DNA of 64,000 nucleotides from Sphagnum compactum (Eukaryota > Bryophyta > Sphagnopsida > Sphagnales), in NCBI GenBank assembly GCA_965153455.1, contig OZ234495.1, positions 17,976,875 to 18,040,874 on the forward strand, in the 5' to 3' direction. The stretch's first letter is position 1, and the number at the start of each line of letters is the position of its first letter. The position numbers and the translations under genes were made by a program. Below the pieces are notes generated by a model. It worked only from the letters and a program-made list of their open reading frames with translations. It was not told the origin of the DNA and did not search any database. Below are positions 35,680-47,200 of the stretch, piece by piece.

Positions 35680-37740
35680 AAAATTCATGACAATAAATTT
35701 TTTTTATCACATATGAGACATTTGAATAATGAACAAAAAACTGTTGTTGAAGATATTTTATACCAAAAAATGAAAAACCTACAAAACCATTTCACATTTT
35801 TTAAATAGGTGGTGTAAGGATAGGGAAAACTTTCACCTTCAAGGTAGATGCACAAATGAGTGGTTCAATTTTCTGACATTCTTTTGGTTTTGTGCAATAC
35901 CCATCTTGTTTTATTGTCTTTTAGCAAAACATATAATGTTAAAATTTCCAATTGGGACTTGCTTTTAGATTATCAACTTTATTATGAAAACATATGTATA
36001 ATCATTTTTTGAAAAAAAATCATTCACTTTCACCTATGGACTTTTGAAATTAAAAAATAGGGATTGGTGTGTTGACTGGAGGTTTTATAAAATTATGATG
36101 TTGACATGAAATTCCAAATTAAATGATTTTGAATGATTAAGTATATCAAATTTTATTATTCAAAAAACTCATATTTGAAAACCTTGTTCAAAACTTTAAC
36201 CATTTCATAATATTGGACTTTTATGTTTTCAAAATTGATTTTTATTTTCATAAGTCCCCAATTATTATATATTTTCACCAAAGCCAAGGTTTTTGAGGTA
36301 TCAACTTGGGCTTCCATTAATATGGACTATTTTTTTTTATACATGGATTTTATTACGATTAACCAATGTACTAGATCAAAAATTCAATTTAACACTATAA
36401 TATAGACTTTGTGTGGACATTTTTTGGGGCCAAGAATGAGCCACTCATTACTGCATATGCCCCTCATGTGTACTATACAAAACATGTTAAGATATTATAT
36501 TAAGCACAATACAAATGTTGATCCTTTGAAACCAAAAGTCATAAAATTAACATACACAAGAAAAGTAACATTTAACATTAGTGGCACAATAATACATTTG
36601 ACACTTGCAATTCCATTAAAAAAAAATGTAACATAACTTAATGCATCAAGTGATGAAAGACATTACACTTTACGAAAACATATGATTAACTTTGTTTGCT
36701 TGTTATAGATGAAATATCTTTAATTGGCAATAAAATGTTAACTTTCATTAATCATAAATTATGTATCATAAAACAAGTCCATAATGAATTTATGCATGGG
36801 TTAGATATGATAATGACTACTATCTTCTTCTATCAAACATCCCTTGTTCAAGATTCATGAATTTTCAAACCAATAACCAACATTTTTAATACATTAAATT
36901 ATTTATCAAAATATGTACAATGTTATGAATTACAAGAAGTAATGCGACAAGATAATATACATTTCATTAACATACTAAATAGGTTTAGAATTGCTTCACA
37001 AACAATTAAAGATATAAAATTTATAAACAATAACTATTTGAAAACCCAATTAATGGACAACACTTTACCATATTTATTTTACACAAATATTAAAACAACT
37101 ATGCATAACAAAAATGTATTTTGGAACAAATTAAGTCAAACATTCACATTTTTTACATGTGTTGTTCATGTTGAAACATGCCATTCTCATTTTAAATTAT
37201 CAAATTCATCATTTCAACATTAAAAGAACCTATATTAAAAAAAATTGTTGGTGGATTTTGTGCAAGGAATTATGAAACATCAAATGGTCTTGTAAATGGT
37301 GCTGAGAGGATTTTTGAAAATTTTACAAAAAATATTTCAACATATGTAATCTAGATACATTTTCATAATTTTTGGATTAGACATAATACTCAAATTCACA
37401 ATTTACAAATGTATAAGATTTTTCAAAACTTAATAAAAAATGGATGCCAATTGAATGTAATATTGCCAAAATACAAATAGGGAATAATCTTTCTCACACT
37501 ATCATAAGAATCCAATTCCAAATTTAATTAACTATGACCTAGATTATACATTGTTCACAAGGGTTGACTTTTGATTGTTTAACATTTGATTTGACTAGTG
37601 TGACAAAACATGGTTTAACATATATTATATTATTCAGGGTTCATTCAAAAAAACATTTGCATTTACTTTCTCCATTATTGAATAAAAACTTTCAAATAGA
37701 TCATTTTGTTCCAAATGAAATGTTTTAATTAAGAACAAAT
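35680..37740 (+). pseudogene. Helitron PIF1-type helicase relic
   Basis: Plus-strand continuation of the Helitron protein. HMRHLNNEQKTVVEDILYQK near 35715-35770 precedes the Walker A region, which reads GGVRIGKTFT near 35810-35845 and so departs from the usual GGAGTGKT. Near 36540-36640 come VTFNISGTIIHLTLAIPL and, near 36700-36800, the Walker B block LLIDEISLIGNKML with KQVHNEFMHGLDMI. The stretch 36942-37223 (open for 93 codons) begins with MRQDNIHFINILNRFR, followed by GLVNGAERIF near 37290 and a C-terminal block near 37550-37740. The domain order is that of the SF1 helicase that unwinds DNA during rolling-circle transposition. Many stops and frame changes make it non-functional. Confidence 0.8.
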
Positions 37741-37744
37741 GCAC

Positions 37745-39290
37745 AATACAAACTTGAGCTACTATTTCTTTAAAGTCCTACCATCAGAATTTTTAATTGT
37801 ACAATTTCTTAATATTTGTTTTTTAACATTACATTTTGAAGATATTCTTGCGGACCCAAATCTATTATCATCTCATATTTTAAGTTTAAATGAAAAAGAA
37901 TAAAAAATGTTCATTTGAGCTCAAAAATTTACAATGTTTTATCACAAAAGTTTCATGTATTATCATGTTATATGAAAATGGCACTATGATATTTTATGGT
38001 GACAATGTGTCATTGACAAAAAACGCAACAATCACAAATTCTAGTGTTGAATTTATGATTGCACTTTTAACGACAACACATGAGAAACATTATATATAAT
38101 CCTAATATATAAACCACCCAAAATGCAAGTGTCACATTTCAATTATATCCTAAAAGATATTATACGAAAAATGCCTTCACATTGTCCAACTGTAATAATT
38201 GAAGATTTCAAAATAGACTTCTTAACATAAATAATTTAATCATCAACATTATATTCACTTAGGAATGAATACAATTTTAAATTCTTAAAAAAAAAACTCC
38301 ACTATTAATGATACACAAATAGATCGATAAATGCACTAATACAACAATGTCATTCTAAATCAACACATGCATATTGGACAAATCATAAACCCATCTATTT
38401 TGCTTTCAAACCACCCACTTATGTTCCCCAATTTGTTTACCACATAATACCACAAATTGACTTAATAAAAATTTTAAATGAAATATGCTAGAAAAACAAC
38501 TTGAAAATCATAATAAGAAGGTTTTTGGAAAAATAACTACAAACCTTGAACATAAATTTGTATAATTCAAGTTAGTAGTCCAAATGTTATGACAAATGGA
38601 CTTTACTTGTCCATGATGTTTATAAAATTGAAAATTGTCCTTCTAAGATTAATTTGTAATTTTATTGGTTTCATTTGTAAAAAGTGTTTTGTAATTAAAC
38701 ATTTAACCTATCTAATTCATAACTGTTGTTATATTTATGAAAAATATATTTCATAAGGGTCTATTCATTGTTGGGGGTACACAAAAGGAATCTCACCCCA
38801 AAACCATTCTCAAGGCACTATTTTGAATGACCATTACATTTACAAAATAGTTTATTTAATAGTTTTTTTATTATTAAATACTCACATACTTCTTGATTAA
38901 AATGGTGGTGATTGTTTGTGATTTGGATGATTAAAACATTTCTTTAAATGTTCTAAAAGATGGTTCAAGAACCATGTCCCACTACACATTTTAGAACATT
39001 CATTTTGTTAAGTCTTTGTTTTAGAACTTAAGACATAGAATGAATGGGTGTCATGGTTTTTATTGTGGTACCCCAACTCTGAATGCACCCATAAAGACAA
39101 CAGTTTACATCACAATTACATAAAAGGTTGAGACTTGTATTAAATCATCATAACAAAAAATTAATTATTTTAATTAAATTTTGAATATTTGGGTCCAATG
39201 AATTGTAATGAAAGTGAAAAAAAAAATACAATAAAAAACTAGCTCATGCCCAAACCTTTTAATTAACTTAATTTTGCTGTGTATTTAGAT
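37745..39290. other. AT-rich DNA after the Helitron relic
   Basis: Probably includes the 3' part of the Helitron element or a related copy. No 3' hairpin with CTRR end could be assigned. No independent gene seen. Confidence 0.4.
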
Positions 39291-39317
39291 GTGAAACATA
39301 GTGATAAAGATTTTACA

Positions 39318-39432
39318 TAATGATAAAACCTTTACAAGAACTTTGCCAACCTTCATTGTATAAAAATGCAAAAATTTCAATTAAACCAAACTAGCAAGAT
39401 TTAGTGGAATTTGCAAATATAAATAAAACTAC
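39318..39432 (+). repeat. Second fragment of the same Helitron family
   Basis: This stretch aligns with 32932-33045: both run TAATGATAAAA...AAGAACTTTGCCAA.C..CATT.TAT and continue through AAAAATTTCAATTA.ACCAAA and AAGATTTAGT.GAATT.GCAAATA. In the Helitron reading frame the shared part encodes the EL(Y/C)..PLY.....ISIRP block. It is therefore a separate copy or a duplicated piece of the same coding region. Confidence 0.75.
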
Positions 39433-39439
39433 AAATGTG

Positions 39440-40330
39440 ATACTTAACCATGAAACTTCTTTTTATCATGATTGCAAATTCAAAATTGTTGCACACAACA
39501 ACGATAACAAAATGTGTGTAACCATTTTTCTGCCGGTTGTAATTTTCTCACAATGTTTGTTCAAAGAAAATGTTCACATTTGTTCATCTTTTGCATCTAA
39601 ATGTTTTCTTTTCCAATGATGACAAATGTTAATTTTACCAAGTTAAAAAAACATATTTTTTTCTTTTACAAAAGAAGAATGACAATTAAAAAATTTAATT
39701 TTTGTTCAATGAACGTTCATTTTGTGTGTTGGTCCTTCAATGACTTCACTTTTTAAACTAGTGTGCATCAATGTTTTCAATTGCAAAATCTATTATGTGA
39801 CTAAAATAAATTACAATCACATAAGTGGTTCAATTTTGCAACTATAATAATCTTAACGCTATTACACATGTATAAACACGTATATGCACATACACACAAA
39901 CACATACAAATGAATTTGTATACATACATAAATGCACATGTACAACATCTTATCTACCAACATATTTATGATGCCTTGTTCAAAACTTGATACCACACCA
40001 AATTTGGTTATTTCATTCTACAATAGGGAGTGCTACTTGATTTAAGAAGCATCTGTTTGGCATCAATTTTTCAAAAGTCAATAACTTACACTCAACTTTC
40101 AGAAAAATATATATTTTAAAAAATATTAAAATCTTAGTCATGTTGAAAAAAAAGTAAAATAATCATAGTTCAAATCTAAAAAATTCATGGTTAAAAAATC
40201 CTCAAATTCATGAAATAAAACACAATAAAATTTACCAGAATCTGCTTCAAGGAAATTTTGGCAATAACCAAACTGGTCTAAATTCTAATCTATGTTTCAT
40301 GGATGCTCTGACTTCAGTAAATTAGCACAT
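39440..40330. other. AT-rich spacer, no gene seen
   Basis: No recognisable coding sequence. A run of ACATAC/CACATACA-type low-complexity sequence lies near 39880-39960. Confidence 0.5.
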
Positions 40331-40339
40331 GAACTTAAT

Positions 40340-40480
40340 GTAAATGCAAATTACACATTGGAATGCTCCAAAATTGGAGCAAGTGCAAATTACAACACTC
40401 AAATGAATCCATTGAAATTGAGGCAAAGTGCAAATTATCGTACTGGAATGCTGCATTGAAATTAGTGCAAGTGCAGATTA
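40340..40480. repeat. Imperfect 40-46-bp repeats in the germin-like 3' region
   Basis: The phrase GTGCAAATTAC and variants recur at 40344, 40383, 40429 and 40471, each with GGAATGCTCC- or CATTGAAATT-like text nearby. The last copy runs up to the stop codon of the germin-like gene (40478-40480 on the minus strand), so the array would lie in its 3' UTR. Confidence 0.6.
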
Positions 40481-41375
40481 CGGAGCTGGAAGGCTCCAGA
40501 ATGGTGGCGCAGCTGCTTGCAAGAACTGCAGATTGGTAGCGTTGATTCCCAGCGAAGCTTCAAGCACGGCAGCGGGGATCTGGGTTTCCAGCAATTGGTT
40601 GGCGGTGATCAAGAAGCCGGGGAACTGGGAATTGAGGCTATTGAAGGTGACGGCAGGTCCTTTACCAACATTGATTTGGAAATGCACAGTTCCCTTGGGG
40701 AAGATGTAAATGTCTCCCGTTTGCAGAACTTCTGCATACAGCACGTTGTCGAAGCTGATGAAGCCCGTGTAGATGGACCCCTTCACCACGAACAACGTCT
40801 CGGTCGCCAACGGATGCGTGTGTGGCGGAATGACACCTCCCACCCCGAAATCAAGTCGCACATGCGAGATTCCTAACGTATTGAGAGCTGGGTATTGATG
40901 TACATCTCCAAATGTTGGAAAGCTGTTTGTACCTGAGACATTCACATCCCCTGCAAATACATAACCACCCCAAATGCAGCGGACGAGTAATTATTAGATA
41001 CATACATGTCTTAAAGAAGATTTATGCAGGTTGACCCAAATTAATATCTCTGAGATGTTGTAATTCAAGCTCCAGCTAGCTGCAAAGAATAAGTTCCTAA
41101 AATTCAAGTTTCTTTGGGATCGAATTCGAACCAGGTTTACGGAAGCCCGTGAAGAGGAAGTCTTTGGACGTAACATTTTTGCGGGCTTTGCAAGGGTAGC
41201 CGTTGACGCGTGGAGCGTTGGGGGAAAAATCTGCCACACAGAAATCCTGCAACGGATCTGGGTCCGCAGCTTGCACTATGAGAGCAGTGATTAGCGCAGT
41301 GTACAAGGCAAATGCAACAGTCACTCTCCAGGCCTGCAGGCGAGGATCAGACGCATGACTGGTACTGTAATTCAT
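40478..41375 (-). CDS. Germin-like protein (cupin)
   Basis: Secreted cell-wall cupin, usually a manganese-binding oligomer with superoxide dismutase or related activity. Two exons on the minus strand: 41375-41132 and 40950-40478, with a 181-base GT-AG intron splitting the glycine codon of RKPGD. The product has 238 residues. A hydrophobic segment (VTVAFALYTALITALIVQA, about residues 18-36) serves as signal peptide, preceded by an unusually long polar leader (MNYSTSHASDPRLQAWR). The conserved germin start follows: DPDPLQDFCVAD, then YPC (cysteine pair). Cupin box 1 is GGVIPPHTHPLATETLFVVK with the two His and the Glu metal ligands; box 2 is GDIYIFPKGTVHFQINVG with the third His. The enzymatic activity cannot be told from sequence. 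Confidence 0.95.
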
Positions 41376-41532
41376 GATGGCTTGATTAAAAAGCTTGAAA
41401 CAATCAAAGCAAGGATGATGAGAGCGAGAGTAGCTGCTATTAACTTAGCAGCAGTGAAGATTTCTCAAAATTTCAGGGACAATTCTCAAAGTTCGTACTT
41501 GCAATGACATGAGTTCATTGAGCAAGGGTTTT

Positions 41533-41541
41533 TTTAAATAC
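41533..41541 (-). promoter_or_regulatory. Possible TATA box of the germin-like gene
   Basis: On the minus strand the sequence reads TATTTAAAA, about 160 bases upstream of the start codon at 41375. A (CTC)n tract at 41568-41594 sits just upstream. Confidence 0.4.
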
Positions 41542-41567
41542 TCGATTTGCAGTTACGTTCCCAGAAG

Positions 41568-41594
41568 CCTCCTCCTCCTCCTCCTCCTCCTCCT
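41568..41594. repeat. (CTC)n microsatellite
   Basis: About nine CTC units directly upstream of the proposed germin-like TATA box. Confidence 0.9.
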
Positions 41595-41599
41595 ACATG

Positions 41600-43850
41600 A
41601 ATATATTGTGTGTCAAAGGCTGATGAGTGTTGAACTCTGCAGCTGCAATTACTCTCCAGTTGCTTCTAATTACGTTTCCCGGATTCTTATCCGCAGGTAA
41701 GATGATTATGCGTCATGTACTTTCTAAACTTGTGGAAAAATCTCCGAAGAAAATGTGTGCAGATTTTAGGTACGAATCACTAGTGTTCGAAATTTCAATT
41801 GGAGATTTGGAGTCTGAAAGACTCTTGCAATCCTCATCTGAGAGACCATATGAGGCTAATATTATAATATTGTACAAAATGTGTACATATCCTAGTACCT
41901 TTACCTTTACCATTCTGGCATATTCTTCAAGAAAGACTATTTCCCCCAAAGTTCAACCTTTGATTGCCCCCCCCCCCCCCCCCCCTCTATATAATAAGTA
42001 GGGGGTACTTATTTGTTTGAATTAGCAGTCAGAAAGTCTCTCACAAGCCTAATCTTAGGGTCCATATGATCTAGCATAGGTAGTATTGTAGAAATACACA
42101 AACTTAAATTCTTTTTTGCTTTGATTTTGGTTTTGGTAAATTTCTGTTTGCTGGAGTTCCGGCAATTTGAGGAGGTGCACGAAGTGCGGAGTACTACATT
42201 TTCAACACACTGCATTTCCCCGCAAGCAAGACTTCGGTTCCGTTCCGTGAGGTGCGAGAGAGCGAGACTAAAGCAAAAGAAATGCCGTCTGTGTGACGTC
42301 GAGCACCCTGCCTGCAGTCTTTATTTGGGTTGTTTTTGGCCAAATTTCGCAAAAAAGCAATCATAATTTATCTCCTTCCTTCCTTTTGTTAAAGGAAATC
42401 CTAAGAAAAAACTAAATTAATTCGCCTGAATTTTGCCCTGGGATTGTACAGAGGGGCCAGAAAGCTGTTGGAGGTTCCAGTACGTTCGCCAGAAATAAAA
42501 AAGGATTCATTAAATTTTTGGACATTGTACTGGCTTATAGCCAGATTTGGCTAAACCTTCCTACCGATGATCGCCACTTTGACTTCTTCGTCACTAAGAT
42601 CCTGGGAATTGCATGGCGGTGTAGAGATGGGAGTTGCAGGACCCGGTGCAGTCGGAAATTTGACTTGACCAAATTTCCAGAAAGAAAGGTGCACCAAAGG
42701 AATGAACGAACGCGTGGAGCCCAGCCCACTTCGGGAATTACACGGACACACTGATGGGCCGACACGCCGTTCCGTCAGGTGGTCCCTAACAGGTTTTACT
42801 TAGCTGGTCCAGAGCAAAACTGGTGGGGATTTCACATCACAAGTGGAACTGGCAGATTCAAATTGTGGAACTAGGTAGGACCTGGGACCTTAATATACTG
42901 TAGAATGGGCCACAGAATGTGCTCCCTAAGGCACCCCAGAAAAGGTGCACCTGGCAGAATCGGCCTTTCAAATGGCCCAATTCACCAGGGTTGAAAGCAG
43001 GTAGGATAAACCAGCCCATCACCGATCGCCTGCCTACGATCAAACACTTATTTATATCTTCCTCATATGTGTTTCATTTTCAACGATTTAAAATGTTATG
43101 GGAGTGCTGCCTCAAATTTTAGAAATCATCTTTTGCAGTGCAAAAGAAAAAGAGCAATGACAAAATAATAAAAAGAAAAATAAGCTTTCTAACTTACAAA
43201 ACACTTTTTTTTTTTTCTTTGAACCCCTCCTACTTTTAAATCTCATAACTTTCTTATTTCTTATTAATTTTTAATGATTTAAAATGCTATAGGGACACCA
43301 CCTGAAGTTCTACAATTCATCTTTGAACTCTAATAGCAACAAAGCAACATCGAAAGAATTTTTTGGGTGTTTGGGAACTGGCTTTGCTAGTGTTCAGTGG
43401 TTTGTTTTTTTTGAGTTCTTGATTCCCTTTACTTTGGGGGGGCCTGTAAGTTTCTCATTTCTAATCCGTTTTTGACAATTGTTAGTGTGTCAGATGCACC
43501 AAGAGAAGGGGTTCAAGTTTTGTTTGGACATCAAAAACAATGGAGCCCTGCCCTTGGATCTGGCCTGCCCTGAGCACTTATGTGCTCACCGGCCGGTCTA
43601 CCCTAGACAGCCAGGGGAAAAAAAAGGGTCGGGCCAGTAATGAAAACTAGGTTGCTATATTATTTTTTGAAGTATGAGGGAGAATTGGCTGCAGGGGATG
43701 ATTCTGCCTCCCAATGAGGCTATAGGAGGGGGCTGAATTAGTCCGCCCCTGCCTTTAGCATGACACTGTCTAACATGCCCATACTAGGGTCGGTCGATGT
43801 TTCAATGACTTTTATCATGGTTACCAGTGAAGTCCCAAAAAGCACTCTAA
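41600..43850. other. Intergenic DNA with interspersed repeats, no gene seen
   Basis: Contains a poly-C run (41967-41985), a moderately GC-rich tract 42130-43050 with short open frames but no domain, and a duplicated motif GATTTAAAATGYTATRGGRR at 43085 and 43276 that recurs inverted at 58.1-58.3 kb. A small stem TGAGCAC / GTGCTCA lies at 43571-43588. Confidence 0.5.
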
Positions 43851-43860
43851 CTCCCTATTA

Positions 43861-44196
43861 TACGTACATGCCCATATATTAATGCCTAATTTGTGGTGGT
43901 TCATGAATGTAATATCTCTTGCACCTTCAACCTTCCTCTACATTGAACTTTACCGCGTTGAACTTCCCAACTCCAATAACTCTGGATTGGAGATTGGAGT
44001 TGGGGAGGTCCACTCGGTAGCGTGGTATAACGTATATGCCCAGATATTAAGGCCTAATTTGTGGTGGTTCATGAATGGAATATCTCTTGCACCTTCAACC
44101 TTCCTCTACATTGAACTTTACCTCGTTGAACTTCCCAACTCCAATAACTCCGGATTGGAGATTGGAGTTGGGGAGGTCCACTCAGTAGCGTGGTAT
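43861..44196. repeat. Two tandem 168-bp copies with internal hairpin
   Basis: 43861-44028 is repeated at 44029-44196 with few differences, for example CCTAATTTGTGGTGGTTCAT in both. Each copy contains a perfect 12-base stem CCCAACTCCAAT ... ATTGGAGTTGGG around a 15-16-base loop. Because 168 is divisible by three, the plus strand stays open across both copies (43882-44241), but the translated text shows no known domain and I do not call it a gene. Confidence 0.92.
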
Positions 44197-44239
44197 AACG
44201 TCTCATGTGTAAGAACTAAGAACCCTTGTGTAGTTTCTT

Positions 44240-47200
44240 AGCGGGCCAACTTGGGCTCACACGAACGAATGTGCTTAGACAAAAGAGCATCACCTCCCAA
44301 GCAAATTCTCCCCCTCCTCCCCCCCCCACCTCCCCCAAAAATAACCCAGAATAAAAATGTTGGGCCCTCCTGAATGCATGCTAAGCCTTCTTATTGGCTG
44401 CATGATTTTTTTGATTTCCAAAACTCTTGCTTATCATTTTCAACCTAATATTACCCCTTCCTAACAGCATGGGTACCTATTGGTATCTTGTAGCTTCATT
44501 TTACTGAGCTCAAAATTGGTGAATAACATTTTTAATAAATGATTTGGGGAATAACTTAGAGAGCCAAGAACTCTTAAACAACTTCCACAAACTATTTAAG
44601 GATGGTGCCTTTTTTTGGTCAAATTGGAGCTTTTACGGTTGTTTCAAGATTGTGTGGCCAAAGGGGTTTGAAATTAACAAAAGAATAAACATATTAGTGA
44701 TACTAGTTTGAACCCAATGCCTAATGCACAGGTGTGTTATTTCAACAATGTTTGGTTCATGTTTTAGTTTTTTAAAAAAGCTTTTATCGTTTTTATTTTT
44801 TTATTTTTATGTGTTTTTTATTTTTTTTATTATTTTGTATAATAAAAATAAAGTGTGTCTTTTTCACTTTTGTATTTTGTTTATTTGATGCAAGTTTGAA
44901 GTTTGGACAAAGAAGACACACCTCATTCTTTTTCAAGTAGGGTTTTTCTTCATTATTATAAGTTTTACTTTTTCATATTTTCTACTCTTTATTTGGTCTC
45001 TTCTTTTTTGTAATTTTTTTTCTTTTAAAATGATTTTACTGTATTTCCCTTTCCTTGTTTCATTTGTTTCCATTCCTTTTTTATAGTTTTTGTGTTTTTA
45101 CTCTTTTTGTTTATGTTTGTTTCACGTTTTAATTTTTTCTATTCTTATTTTGTCTATCAACATTTTTTTTCTATTTTTATGGGTTTATTTATTTATTTAG
45201 TTTCTACTTTCTTCTCCAAAAAAATTCTAGTTTTTCTAATATGTTTTATAATAAAAATAATAATAATTATTTTTTAAATTTTTGTTTGATTAGATGCAGG
45301 TTTGAAGTTTGGAAAAAGAAGACAAACCTCATTTTTTTTTTCAAGTATGGTTTTTTTCCTCTTTCTTTTGCTCTCTGTTTTGTTTCTTATTTTTTGTCAT
45401 CTATTTTTAAATTTTCTTTTAAGATTATTTTACTGTATTTCCCTTTTTTTGTTTCATGTTTAAGTGTTTACAAAAAGTTTCTAATTGTTAAAGTGTTTTT
45501 CTGTTTTTATTTTTTTTCTAGTTTTTCCCCTTTTTAAAAGATATATTTGTTCTTTGGATGGATGACGGGATGGATGACGGTATGGATGACGGACGGATGG
45601 ATGAAAAGCTTCATTTCATCCCGAAGCTTCACGACCAGGACGTCCTTTACTATATAGAATTGTTTGACATTTGGTGGTAGCTAAATGTTGGCACCACACC
45701 ATATGAAAGTTGACTATGGGAAAATATTTTATCATACGTCCAATGTCCATTTGCCATATGTAAACGTCCATGTATAGGGTAAAGGCCCTGTAGAAGGGCC
45801 GCACGAGGCATTTAAGTCGAACACAGGCCCAAATCCAGCTGCCAAGGGCCTTACCAAGTGTAAAGACCTTCTCCAAATTTCTTTTTAAGCTTTTTTTTAA
45901 TTTCCTTGTGATATGTTTTTTTAAAGGAAAATGGCTGTTTAGAAAAATGAGAAGCCGACGGTAGTGGCCATTATATTTTTCAAAATGCCTACCCTAAATT
46001 TTTTTGGAGCAGGTCTTTAGGAATCTTGAATGGAGGGTTCATTTGAGATCTTGCTAGACTTCATTTGTTTAATATTTGCCCAAATATTAAATCTGATGAT
46101 CCTCATATATTGGGCTTATTGGCAATGAGTAATGAGTGTTGGAGGCTCAGGGAAAATTTAATATTTTTCATCGGTCCTATTGTTACATGATGAAATAACC
46201 TAATATATGGCTATATCCCCGTGACACGTACTGGCAGCATGTATGCTTTAAAATCTTAGTAAAATCTTTCACTATTTGGATTTAGGACATTATAATAGAA
46301 GATTTTATCAATTAACAAGGCTAAACTTGTAAACTACAGGGCTAAGATATAAAGACATTGGATACTTTATAAATATGGTTCAGTTTATTTGGCTTTAAGA
46401 ACTCACAAACAACTCCATATTGCATTTACAAATATGGGTCATGATTTCCTAGCTTCAATTAACTTTTGAATTACCACAATATTGCCCCCATTACAACATA
46501 TACTATGCCAATTTTATTACATCCATTCTTGCTAGAAGGGCAAAATATTGGTTTTTGAGGAAATTCTAATGATGAGAGATTTCGAGGAACTAATATATGG
46601 GACATTTTGTATAATCTTCGTATGGTTGTCTTTGAACAATGGATTTTGCAAAATCTTTTGTATGTTCATCCTTTGACAATTATGAACACAATTTCAAAAA
46701 CAACTCGAAAAATCACTACCTCATTTCCAAGCCTAACTACCTCTCACTCTTTTTTCTGATTCGCCAACATCAATCTGAAAAACAAATTAACATGTTGTGC
46801 CTTTTCATGTCCATGATATTCATATTAAATTTTACATTGACATAAATAATGATGAACTATTGAAAACCATATGAGAACATTAGAAGAGGGGAGAATTAAA
46901 AAGTTGAGCAGCGTGGTGCCCGAGTTTGAGAGTTGGAATTGGAATGGTGAATTGAAGAACTATATTGACTCTTACTAACTTGCAAAGTTTTAGACATTGT
47001 GATTTCATATTGGCCAAAAGACACATGAATTGTTTAAGTTTTGGTTATTTGAACTACAGTCTAGTTGGGCTGTAATCAGCCTTTTTCTTTAGCCACAAAT
47101 TGCCAAAATGTGAAATAATAATAATAATGACAAAGGGAATGTGATGTTGCGAATCCCCTTTCTCAATTATTTTTTCATCCAATTTTTTTGTTTTGGGGAC

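Noticed and set aside
43882-44241. Calling the 119-codon frame a gene
   Set aside because: It is two copies of a tandem duplication without any known domain; listed as a repeat.
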